From: Ruminococcaceae bacterium UBA5450
Lineage (GTDB): Bacteria; Bacillota; Clostridia; Oscillospirales; Acutalibacteraceae
NCBI GenBank assembly: GCA_002424295.1
Contig: DIQY01000048.1
Span: 367-23,899 of the forward strand
Direction of reading: 5' to 3'
DNA: 23,533 nt
The notes beneath the pieces were generated by a model. The model did no database searches, was not told the origin of the DNA, and saw only the letters and a program-made list of their open reading frames with translations. The translations under genes and the position numbers were made by a program. Positions 7,571 to 17,200 of this stretch are shown piece by piece (positions within the stretch are counted from its first letter, which is position 1; each line of letters starts with the position of its first letter).

Positions 7571-7612
7571 TACAAAAGGCTCTGGGAAAGTGATTTTCCA
7601 GAGCCTTTTGTA
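7571..7612 (-). terminator. Terminator of the glnA-ANTAR operon
   Basis: TACAAAAGGCTCTGG (7571-7585) pairs perfectly with CCAGAGCCTTTTGTA (7598-7612), and GAAA/TTTT extends the stem to a GTGA loop. It begins 8 bases beyond the stop of the ANTAR gene. T-rich sequence follows on the minus strand. Confidence 0.88.
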
Positions 7613-7620
7613 AAAATATT

Positions 7621-8190
7621 TTATCCTTCGTAAGTTCTTAAGATATCTTCTGCAATGTCTAAGACAGAAAGACGCTGATCCATCGCCTGTTTTTCAATAA
7701 AGTGATGGGCCTCTTGCTCCGTCAAATGGCGATACTGTACCAAAGCACATTTTGCTCTGCCGACTTCTCTCAGCTCATTCACTTTTTTCTGCAGACGACT
7801 GTTCTCTTTTTGCAAAATTGCAAGGCGTTTATTGGCAATCAAAGACAGACGCAGGGACTGATAAAAGATTGTTCTGTTAATCGGCTTTGAAACAACAATA
7901 ACGCCTTCATCTTCCACACGAAGCGATACAGAATCTGCCAGTTCACTTTTAACGACCATCAAAACACCAGCAGAAGTCGTGTTGCTCAAATCGATCGCCA
8001 ATTCGTGCCCGAATTCATCTCTTAAAGGGGCATTGATTACAACCAAATCATAAGGCATTTCCAAAAGGATTCTACGGGCTTCTCCGCCGGAAGCTGCAAT
8101 TCCAATACGGTTAAATTCATGTGCGTTCAAAAAATCCGAGAAATATTTTTGTCCTTTACTCGTACTGGACACAATCAATACGCTATCCAC
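7621..8190 (-). CDS. ANTAR-domain response regulator (putative RNA-binding antiterminator)
   Basis: A 189-residue protein with an N-terminal receiver-like domain (about 1-115), a coiled-coil linker (about 120-145, LQKENSRLQKKVNELREV) and a C-terminal ANTAR three-helix domain (about 146-189; LTEQEAHHFIEKQAMDQRLSVLDIAEDIL). ANTAR proteins bind paired RNA hairpins and prevent transcription termination. The receiver looks atypical: the phospho-acceptor region reads YDLVVINAPLRDEFG with Asn where a central Asp is usual, so control may not be by phosphorylation. It follows a glutamine synthetase gene by 44 bases, matching the known glnA-ANTAR pairing in nitrogen control of Firmicutes. The start is GTG at 8190 with AAGGGG upstream; a nearby ATG meets a stop within five codons. 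Confidence 0.9.
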   Translation of the reverse strand: MDSVLIVSSTSKGQKYFSDFLNAHEFNRIGIAASGGEARRILLEMPYDLVVINAPLRDEFGHELAIDLSNTTSAGVLMVVKSELADSVSLRVEDEGVIVVSKPINRTIFYQSLRLSLIANKRLAILQKENSRLQKKVNELREVGRAKCALVQYRHLTEQEAHHFIEKQAMDQRLSVLDIAEDILRTYEG

Positions 8191-8234
8191 CCTTCATCCC
8201 CTTTTCCTTTGATTTTTCATTAAAAAAATCTTTT

Positions 8235-9557
8235 TTACATCCGTAGAAAATACGTTTCCATTTCGTATTTTTTAGTATCACCACAGGTTAGATATTTTTC
8301 CCATTCCTTACGCTTTTCTGTAAGATAACAGTTCAAAAGGGGACTCGGAACATAACGGTGAACAAATTCGCTCTTTTCTGCAAGATCCAGCGCTTCCTCC
8401 AGACTCTCCGGCAACATCTCTAAATGCTGCAATTCTTTTTCCGACGCAGTAAAGAGGTTTCGATTGTCCGGATCACAGAGAGGCAGTTTCTCTCGAATTC
8501 CTTCCATACCAGCATAAAGGAGCAACGCAAAGCTTAGGTAAGGGCTGCAGCCCGGGTCTGGACTTCTCAGTTCCATACGAGCATACGATCCCCAAGAAGC
8601 TGGAATCCGTACCAGTTGTGAACGATTCTGATGAGACCAGCTCACATATTTGGGTGCTTCAAAATTTCCAAATCTTGCATAAGAATTTGGAACTGGATTC
8701 AAAAAACAGGTGATTTCACGAATCCGGCGCAGAATGCCCGCCAAAAAACTCTCTGCAATGGGGTTATGCTCCCCGGGATCCAATTTAAAAAGATTTTCTC
8801 CATCGCAGTAAAGAGAAAGATTAATATGAAGCCCGCTCCCACTTTTATTCTCCAGTGGTTTTGGCATAAAGGTTGCATAGAGCCCCCCAGCAGCAGCAAT
8901 GGACTTGACAGCCGCTTTAAAAGCGACCAAACGGTCGGCTGCCGTCAGAATATCACTATATTTAAAATCAATCTCATTTTGCCCTGGCCCAAGCTCATGG
9001 CGGCTGCTTTCGGGGCGCATTCCCATCTCTTCAAGGCTGAGACAAATTTGCCGTCTGACGTTCTCCCCTTTATCATTTGGTGCTACATCACAATAGGTTC
9101 CATGATCCTGAGGAATTAGAGTCGGATTTCCATCTTCATCTGTCTGAAAAAGATAAAATTCACATTCAGTACCCGCTTTGCAGACCAGCCCAAATTCATC
9201 GAGGATCTGGGCACGGGCGCTTCGCAGCAAGGTTCTGCAGTCCCCTACAAAAGGAGAACCGTCTGGTGTACGGATATTACAGAAAAGGCGCACAACCTGC
9301 CCCTCGGAAGGCCGCCATGGCATAGGGGTCAACGTATTGGCATCCGGCACCAAAAACAGATCAGATTCGTTGGCATTCAAAAATCCGCGAACCATACTGG
9401 CATCAAACGAAATCCCCAAATCAAACGCGCGAATCAATTCCGAAGGCATTACGGAAACATTTCTTTGATTACCAAAAATATCGCAGAACGAAATCCGAAT
9501 AAATTTCACGTCATTCTCTTCTACATATTGCAACACTTCATCACGGGTATAGTTCAT
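8235..9557 (-). CDS. glnA: Glutamine synthetase, type I, divergent
   Basis: A 440-residue GS-I-alpha-length enzyme (glutamate + NH3 + ATP to glutamine). Conserved catalytic blocks: ECEFYLF (131-137), RHELGPGQNEIDFKYSD (186-202, metal-binding glutamates), ATFMPKP, GSGLHINLSL (His244), NSYARFGNFEAP (291-302, flap Glu300), NRSQLVRIPA and RMELRSPDP. Two departures stand out. The ammonium-site motif usually FDGSSIxGF reads FDASMVRGF (51-59), keeping the Asp but changing the following Ser to Met. The flap loop is one residue shorter than the usual NSYKRLVPGxEAP. It may therefore be an ordinary GS variant or a related gamma-glutamyl ligase. TAGGAGGAAG precedes the ATG. It is cotranscribed with the ANTAR gene. 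Confidence 0.88.
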   Translation of the reverse strand: MNYTRDEVLQYVEENDVKFIRISFCDIFGNQRNVSVMPSELIRAFDLGISFDASMVRGFLNANESDLFLVPDANTLTPMPWRPSEGQVVRLFCNIRTPDGSPFVGDCRTLLRSARAQILDEFGLVCKAGTECEFYLFQTDEDGNPTLIPQDHGTYCDVAPNDKGENVRRQICLSLEEMGMRPESSRHELGPGQNEIDFKYSDILTAADRLVAFKAAVKSIAAAGGLYATFMPKPLENKSGSGLHINLSLYCDGENLFKLDPGEHNPIAESFLAGILRRIREITCFLNPVPNSYARFGNFEAPKYVSWSHQNRSQLVRIPASWGSYARMELRSPDPGCSPYLSFALLLYAGMEGIREKLPLCDPDNRNLFTASEKELQHLEMLPESLEEALDLAEKSEFVHRYVPSPLLNCYLTEKRKEWEKYLTCGDTKKYEMETYFLRM

Positions 9558-9607
9558 AAGAGCTTCCTCCTAAACCATTTTGATACTCTCTGCAACAGAA
9601 TATTTTC

Positions 9608-9636
9608 ATTATACGGGAAAACAAATCAAATTTGAA
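9608..9636 (-). promoter_or_regulatory. glnA promoter
   Basis: On the minus strand a perfect TATAAT (9613-9608) sits 17 bases after TTCAAA (9636-9631). The resulting leader is only about 45 bases and has no room for a two-hairpin ANTAR target. The remainder of the 9558-9760 gap shows no other clear feature. Confidence 0.6.
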
Positions 9637-9760
9637 TGCAAATAAAGAAAAAAGATTCGTTTTAAAATGATTTTTTGCAGAGGTTTTATAGTTTTCTGTT
9701 TTATTCCAATCAATAACAAAGGCCAGCCAACTTTAATTGCAGCTTGACTTTTTTAAAGCC

Positions 9761-11011
9761 TTAATCATGATTGTATTGATAAATTTCATTTTGACTGACC
9801 ACAACAGAAGACGGGAGTCCTGTAATAACCTCCAAATGAACCGGCAGTGGAGGATGATGTTTGGAAAATGCCTGCCGAAGACGTTTTTCAACTTGCTTAC
9901 CGTCTTTTGATTTCTTTACCGGCAACATCAATACAAACTGATTCCGACTATAACGACTGAACACGTCACCTTTTCGCATGGTTGTCTGAATGATTCCTTT
10001 TAGTATCCCCATCGTTTTATTTAATTGATCCTTAGAAAAATTTGCACCATTCTCTAAAGATAAAGTAAGCAGCATTAAAATAACACAGTTGTTTTCCCTA
10101 TCAGCGCTTCTCACAATCATATGAAAAATATGTTTAAAAATCTCATAGGAACAAAAATAAGCACCATTAATTGGCTGTCCATTGCGGATTGTTTCTTCCA
10201 AATCCTGTTCAATCTGATGGATATCCTTAATTGTATGATAAGTGCTGTTCGAAGCCCATTGATAAATATTTTGCACAATCTGCGGCATCTGTTCACCCAT
10301 CTCATCAAAACAGGTCTGGGAAACAACTGGGTAATAGTTTAAAATTTCCTGTTTCATATCTAATTGCTGCATTGTCCTAAATAAAAGAATATATAACTTT
10401 TCACTAAATGGGTCTGTTAAAAGTGCCCGATTACAAATAGAAAGCAATTCATTCCAATCGTCCCGATTTCCTTTTGAAAAAAGCAAATCGCCAATCATTT
10501 CAATGACATCCATATATAAACGGCGATAATAAATCGACTGCTGAATTGCCCAATGATGTTCGCATAATTCTGGTAAAAGATCGCCGGTATATAATTGGAT
10601 AGCTCTTCGACAAAGCTGCAATTTTTCCTCTTCAGGAAAATGGTTATCCTGTTTTATTTTTAATACAATATCTTCAAAATCCCACAGATCTACTTGAACG
10701 GGAATTTCCGGATTCCAAACATACTGTTTCCCCTCTGTAAAAATAAAATTCGTTTCAGGATCTGCTTTTTTTAACAGTTTGCGCAATAGATAAACAGCCG
10801 ATTTTAACGCTCCGGCAGGATTATCTGCTTTACTGTCTTCATTCCACAGGCGATTCATCAATTCTTCATTGGAAATCCGCAGATCGCGCTTCTGAAAGAG
10901 CAGGATAAGCACCTCAAAAGGTTTATTGAGGCGCGTTCCTGCTTCTGCAATCCAATGGCCTTTCCAGCAAACGCTAAATTCACCAAACATCGTAACCTTA
11001 AATGGGTTCAC
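9761..11011 (-). CDS. SARP-type transcriptional regulator with degenerate GGDEF-like C-terminus
   Basis: A 416-residue cytoplasmic regulator. Residues 1-100 resemble an OmpR-type winged helix (FEVLILLFQKRDLRISNEELMNRLW and SAVYLLRKLLKK). Residues 107-255 form a bacterial transcriptional activation (BTAD) helical repeat domain. Together they make the SARP architecture. The C-terminal 285-405 looks like a nucleotide-cyclase fold: RKGDVFSRYSRNQFVLMLP aligns with the GGDEF-motif strand, but the motif itself reads SRNQF (355-359), so it should be catalytically dead. SARPs activate genes by binding tandem repeats at the -35 region; such a repeat precedes the neighbouring giant gene. The start is GTG 11011, with AGGTGGGAG upstream and an in-frame stop a few codons further up. 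Confidence 0.85.
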   Translation of the reverse strand: MNPFKVTMFGEFSVCWKGHWIAEAGTRLNKPFEVLILLFQKRDLRISNEELMNRLWNEDSKADNPAGALKSAVYLLRKLLKKADPETNFIFTEGKQYVWNPEIPVQVDLWDFEDIVLKIKQDNHFPEEEKLQLCRRAIQLYTGDLLPELCEHHWAIQQSIYYRRLYMDVIEMIGDLLFSKGNRDDWNELLSICNRALLTDPFSEKLYILLFRTMQQLDMKQEILNYYPVVSQTCFDEMGEQMPQIVQNIYQWASNSTYHTIKDIHQIEQDLEETIRNGQPINGAYFCSYEIFKHIFHMIVRSADRENNCVILMLLTLSLENGANFSKDQLNKTMGILKGIIQTTMRKGDVFSRYSRNQFVLMLPVKKSKDGKQVEKRLRQAFSKHHPPLPVHLEVITGLPSSVVVSQNEIYQYNHD

Positions 11012-11086
11012 TCTACTCCCACCTTTCCATCACAAAAACGGGTTTGGTTTCTTTTGGAATATTTTGTAAATTATTTTCTTTTTTTC

Positions 11087-11115
11087 ATTATATAAAATTT
11101 ATTTTAAATATGCAA
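11087..11115 (-). promoter_or_regulatory. Promoter of the SARP gene
   Basis: Minus-strand TTGCAT (11115-11110), 17-base spacer, TATAAT (11092-11087). The leader is about 70 bases. The gene therefore has its own promoter, in addition to any readthrough from the giant gene upstream. Confidence 0.7.
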
Positions 11116-11152
11116 GAAAACAAGTTTATCCCAAATATAGAAATCAAAAGAA

Positions 11153-11189
11153 AAGAACAGCCGCTTCAAAATTCAAAGCGACTGTTCTT
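11153..11189 (-). terminator. Terminator after the giant surface-protein gene
   Basis: AAGAACAG-C-CGCTT (11153-11166) pairs with AAGCG-A-CTGTTCTT (11176-11189), with one C-A mismatch and a 9-base loop. On the minus strand it is followed by a T-rich stretch. It lies about 30 bases beyond the stop codon. Confidence 0.72.
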
Positions 11190-11220
11190 CATTTTTACAA
11201 AAATGATTTCTTAATTGGAA

Positions 11221-14200
11221 TTACGCATTTGCATCTCTCTGATGATCGTCGTCACGATCCTCTTTGTCGTATCTCTTCTTAGAAAGGATCATAATTACGA
11301 CTTGAATCACAGCGATAACTGCCATCATTACCGTCCACTGATCAAAAATGACCATTGGATTGCTCATATTTTCCGTAAGAATAAATGCAATAATAGAACC
11401 AACTGACGGAATCAGGCTGATGAAGCGCCATACCCCATGACGTTTCACTTGATCTTGATCTTTGCTTTCCTTATAATTCTGCGTCTTCGAGGCGACATAT
11501 GCGCTCTGTTCTTCCTCTTTCTTTTTACGAAGGAAGAAGGTCAGCAGAAGTGCTACACTGCCAAGTACTGTCAGAATACAAAGGATCAAATTCAGAAGTG
11601 CCCAATTATCTGTTGGCGCTGCCTTTGGAGCAGGAGAATCCTGAAGCTGTACTTTCTCTGCTTTTTGGGCAGCAGGAGGGTTCTGATCAGGCACTGTAAT
11701 CGTTTCCTCTGCTACAATTTTCGGAGCAGGAGTTACCGGAGTCGTACCATTTGGCGTCGTTCCTGTCGGTATATGGTTATTGATGGGAGGAGTCGTTGGC
11801 GGGTTTACCGGTGGAACTACTGGTGGAACTACTGGCGGAACTACCGGCGGAACTACCGGCGGAACTACCGGTGGAACTACCGGCGGAACCACCGGAGCTG
11901 CAGTAATGGTGATTGCGCCATCCGTTACTGAAAGCTGATAGTTATTGCGATAATAACTGGTAATTGCTGCCCCTGTGATTGGATCATTTTCTTCCTCATG
12001 GGTGCTGTTAGAAGCAACATTGTAGACATCATATGCCATACTGCCTGTGAGTCCCATCTGAGTTGTTCCAACATCTGTGCGTTTTATAGAGAACGTATCC
12101 GGATTAACGGTAAATCTGTATCCTTCCAAAATTCCTGTAACATCTGCACCACTGACCATCTGCTCTGTACCGCTATAAACAAAGCTATTTGAATGGCCAA
12201 TAATTGTAATCTTCGCAGGAGTGATCTTTGCTGGAGCCTTCAAGGCAAGCGTTTCCGGCAGCTGATAATTTTTTGCTGCCGCTCCACTGAGACTAAGATG
12301 AGTAGCTTCTACCTCTTTTGCACCATCAACATTTGTACTGTTAAACAAAACATTTCCGGCAGCCGCAGTCAGCTGATCCTGATTTGGCAGACCTTTTACC
12401 GTAATTGTGTACTGTTTTGCTGTTTTGTTTCCATCATAAACTTTATCCGAAGCTTTGAATTCAAAATTTTCTTCGACGATCTGATAAGGACGGATTATTA
12501 AGGTACTGTCCTGTGTACTGATCTGATAGTTTCCGGGGACTGCAGAATCATCGGTAAGGGTCACATGGATTCCATAAGTCTGCGCGTATTCTCCCGGATC
12601 ACGGCTGAGAGAATATTCCAGTGTTTCACCGGAAATAGTTCCGGTAACAGTCGCTGTCAATTCCGGATCGGAATCTCCATAAGTCTTTGTTTTGGCATCT
12701 GCACTTACTGCAGCCTTAGCCGGATTGATCTTTGCTTTTGCTGTAATGTTATCAACCGACAGCTCATAATTAGAAGAAGCATCCCCTATCAGCTTTAGCC
12801 CTGTTGCTGTTACATCTTTATCTGCAACATTGCCACCATTATAAGAAACATTTTCATCAGAGAACTTTACACTTTGAGCTTCGACCTGTACTTTTTCTCC
12901 ATCAGCCGTTGTAACGGTTAATGTATACTTCGGTTCCTCATCGCTGCCGTCATAAATCTTATTTTCTGCCTGCAAACCGATATCTGCAGCAGTAATCAAT
13001 TTTGCTTCGATTGAAAGGGTTCCCGGAACATATTCGATAGAATAATTTTCGGTTACATCTGTCCCGTTTTCTGTAATTTTGGTATTTTCTTTCTGAAATG
13101 TTCCGTTATAAACACCCTTATCTGTTCCCTTTGCAGAATAGGAATACCCGCTCAGGGTCTGACCGGAAACGAGCGGTGTTTCATCAGAAATTTTTGCAAT
13201 CGTAATGGACTGTTCACTTCCAGAATAGACTTTGCCCTCCGTCTCTCCAACAACCGTAACCGAACGTTTGCTGATTACAACAGGATTTTTTGTCACCGTC
13301 AGCGTATAGTTTTCGCTTTGTGCTCCCGTCAAAGTCGGCTCGGATGCAAACGAAACTTCTTTTGTAGTTTCAGATGCATCTGCTGCAACGTTCCCTGTAA
13401 TCGGTACATTGCTCAGCGCTACGTCATCATTTCCGATTTTAACCTCATCAAGATTATGAGAGGCAGTGACTTCCACTACATTAGTACCATCATAGGGGCG
13501 ATCAATTGGAGTCAGCGTCAATGTGACTTCCAGTTTTGTAATGGTTCCTTTTGCAGTAACTGGATTTAAAGTATAATTTCCAAGCTCATTCTTCTTAAGA
13601 GTAATAACTGCATTTGCATCTTTATCAGCGCCGGCATTCGGGCCCACAAAAGTAAGAGAATCAAGTGACGCTGTTACCTCATTGTTGAGAATTCCATCGA
13701 CGCTTGTGATTTTGCCATCCGCATCAGTGGTACCGTCATATGGTTTTGAATCTACACTGACCGTCACGGTAACCGGACGCGGGCTAATTGCCGCTGTAGT
13801 CGATGCTTTATTCAGCGGATTTCCATTTTCGTCCAGAAGTTCATAATTGTCTGCCGAAGAACCGCCCAGCTTGATATTGGTAACATTGACTGTTTTATCT
13901 ACACCCTGATTTTTATCCGCAAAAGCAAAATCTGCTGTTACCGAAATTTTCGAGCTGTCAGCAATTCCACCAGCCTTATCGGAATCAAGGAGGTTCATTG
14001 TATTAAAAGTTATGACTCCGTCAGCATTTACCGTGCTATCATAAACTTTATCCTTCGCGGAAAAAGCAACATCCGTTGCAAGTTTTAAAGCACGTTTTGT
14101 AATACTGGCTTCTGTTGTTTCAACAGTTGGCTGATAATTTTTAGCATCACTGCCTACTAATCCAACTCCCTCGGCAGTCACCGTTTTATTTGTTCCCACT

Positions 14201-17200
14201 TGCTCATCGTCAAAAGTGGCTGTTGCTTTCTCCCAGCTGACTTCTACCTGATCATTTTCAATCAAGCCATCACAGGAAGCTCCTGTAAGAGCCGCGGTCT
14301 GATTTCCATCGTATGGTTTATCAGCAGCTGTAATTGCAATAGTTACCGGTTTCGCAGTGATATTTGCAGTTGTGGTATCCTCTGCAGAAATCAGTGCAAA
14401 ATCCCCTTTTGTATTATTGGCAAGAGCAATTCCTGTTACCGCAACCATCTTTCCTTCTCCGACATTTTTATCAGAGAAATTCGCTTCTGCATTCTCTGTA
14501 TTAATGGTAACTCCCGCTTCATTAAGCAGCTGCTTTACTCGATCAGAAGCACTAAATTCACTGGACTCAATCGCTGCATTCGTATTTCCGTCATATTTCT
14601 TATCACTTACTTTGATATTGGCTGTTACCAAAAGAGGAGTAATATTTGCTTTTGTTGAAAGCACTTCAGGCATTACATAATTTCCAGCATCTTTTCCATC
14701 AAGAGTAATTCCTGAAATTGTAACTTCTTTATCGGTTCCAACATCAGCCGTATCAAATTGGAAACTGAGTTTTGAAAAATTAAATGCAACATCGTCTTCT
14801 CCTATAATTCTATCCAAAACAGTAACAGCCCCAGTTGCATGCGTTGTACCATCATAAGATTTATTGTCGGCAGAAACTATTAAAGCCAGTTCTTTTGCAG
14901 TAATATTTGCCGTAGCAGACACTGTGCCTTTAATAAAATAATTGCCGCAATCGTTTCCGGAAAGTGTAATCCCGTTCACGGCAACAGTTTTATCTGTTCC
15001 AACATTCTTATCCTCAAATTGGAAATTCCCACCGCTTACCGTAACCTGATCATTTCCGATGATCCCTTGAAGACTTCCAAAAGTCCCTTTGGCATTGGTA
15101 CTTCCGTCATAAACTTTATCTTCTGCATAGGCGCTGACCGAAAGCTCCTTTGGATCAATCACACCAGTTCCACTTACAGAAAGTGTATAATTTTTGGCGC
15201 TATCTCCGCTCAGCTCCACTCCTTCGATGGTCAAAGCTTTATTGGAACCAGCATTCTGATTATCGAATACTGCCGTAACATGGTCGGTGTTATACTGAAT
15301 CTCATCTCCACTAACCGCTCCGGTCACGATCATCTTGCTCAAAAAGTCTTTTGCTTCTGCGGTCCCGTCATAAGTCTTTCTTGCCGTAAAAGTTCCTGTC
15401 AAAGGCTTTGGATTAATCGTCACAGCCGCACTGCCAATCACAGGTGCATAATTTGGATCACTGCTCTTAGCTTTCACATAAACGGTTACAGAGCCAACAT
15501 CTTTCTGCACAATTGGATCAGACTGCCATGTTGTTCCGTCCGTACTATAGAAAATCTCATCAGTGGTTCCGGAAACAGGTGTGATTTCATAAGTGACACC
15601 ATGCTCATTTCCGTCATACGTGAAGGTTCCTCCGGTAACTGTTAGATTGCGCTGTGCCTGATCGACCGTAAGGGTTCCGCTTTCATACTGGAAATTATAA
15701 TCATTTGCTTTTCCACCAGAAGGCGTCAATGTATGTGATCCGGACACTGTCGGTTTTACAACGGTAGGCACAGTGTATTCCAATGCAGTAGAAGCCGTTT
15801 CATGATTAACGAACCCGGAAACCACAACATCCGTCTGCGGATCATAACTTTGGAGATCAGCATAATTGATCGTTTTGCCATGGTAAGCTGCAGTTAAAGC
15901 AGCCGGATTGATGGTTACAGTCGCAGAACCATAATAAGCTGTATAGTGATCTTTGCTTACCTGATAGCTGACCGCATAAGATTCCACACCCTCTGCGGCA
16001 TTTCTTTTTACATGAGTAAAAGAGGGGCTCTGCGTGAGTGTGTAGTTCCCGTTTTCGTCCATATACCGAACATCGGCGCCCTCAGCATCTCCGGAAAGCG
16101 CCACTGTGATTTCATAAGCGTGGCCGTCATAAGTTTTTACTACATTAGGAGCACTCACTCCGGCATTCATATTTTCGTTATGGGAAAACACCGCATAATA
16201 AGTAGTGTTGCCGGTTACTTTTGCGCTCATCATTTCATCGGCGGTCACTTTTTGACCGCTTTGATTCTGCCATTCTACAAAATAGCATTCATTATCGGGC
16301 AGTGTAGTCGGAATATCATCAGATTTAAGAGAGTTTTGATAATCAACGGCTGCACTTGACTTGTCAAGGCTTCCATAAGTTTCGCTTCCTGATTTCACTG
16401 CGAAATTCACGGTATACTGGTTAATTGTCTTTGTACAGTAGACATCGACATTATTAGAAGGCATTGTAACGACCATTCCAAACCAGCCGCTGAAATGATA
16501 CCCTTCTTCTGCCGGTAATGGTTCTATTGTTACAGACTGCCCAACCTTGTAACTGTCGGTCTTATAAGTTTCGCCGTCAACGCTATCATAGTGATAAGTA
16601 ATGGCATAGCTTCTAAGATCAAACTTTACATACTGTGTTCCTTCTGAAATAGTCTGCGGATTATTGGCATTTGGAATATATTCTTTTTCATCATATCCAA
16701 CTGCCGGAATCTTTTCCGGCGCCGACTCAAGCTGATTTCCAGTCAGCGTTTTAAACGTTGTATAGCTGCCGTCCAGATTTTCCGTCTGATAATAAACGGA
16801 ATAGAGTTCCACTTTTTCATAGACAAACGTATATTCATGATTTTCTTTTGTGAGAACTGCAGAGGTATTCTGAACTTGATATCCCCCAATCGCCTGATAA
16901 AAAGCGACCATAGAAGCAGCACTAGAAGTGCCGGTGGTATCTGCTGCAATCTGAGTCCCCAAAGTGTCTTTATAATGAATTGTATAGCTCCAGTTATCCA
17001 GCTTTTTATAGGCCAGTTTAATTTCGATCTGATCACGATTCAAAACCACACTGGTACTCGTAACGACAGGCTGATATCCATCAATTGCTTTTGCAGAAAC
17101 CGTAACTGTGCTGTTCGGCTGACCGCTGCCGGTATCGGAAGGAGCGATCTCTTTTGTAAGGTCATCTGCATCTACATATTTAATCGTATAGGTAGCGGTC

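Noticed and set aside
9558..9607. ANTAR two-hairpin antiterminator target in the glnA leader
   Set aside because: The leader is only about 45 bases from the predicted start and shows no paired hairpins or terminator.
11029..11040. Partial TCACAAAA match to the SARP-type repeat before the SARP gene
   Set aside because: Only one incomplete copy, downstream of the predicted promoter, so autoregulation is not supported.
11810..11893. Possible CRISPR-like array
   Set aside because: Units are 12 bp with no spacers and encode a VVPP hinge in frame.
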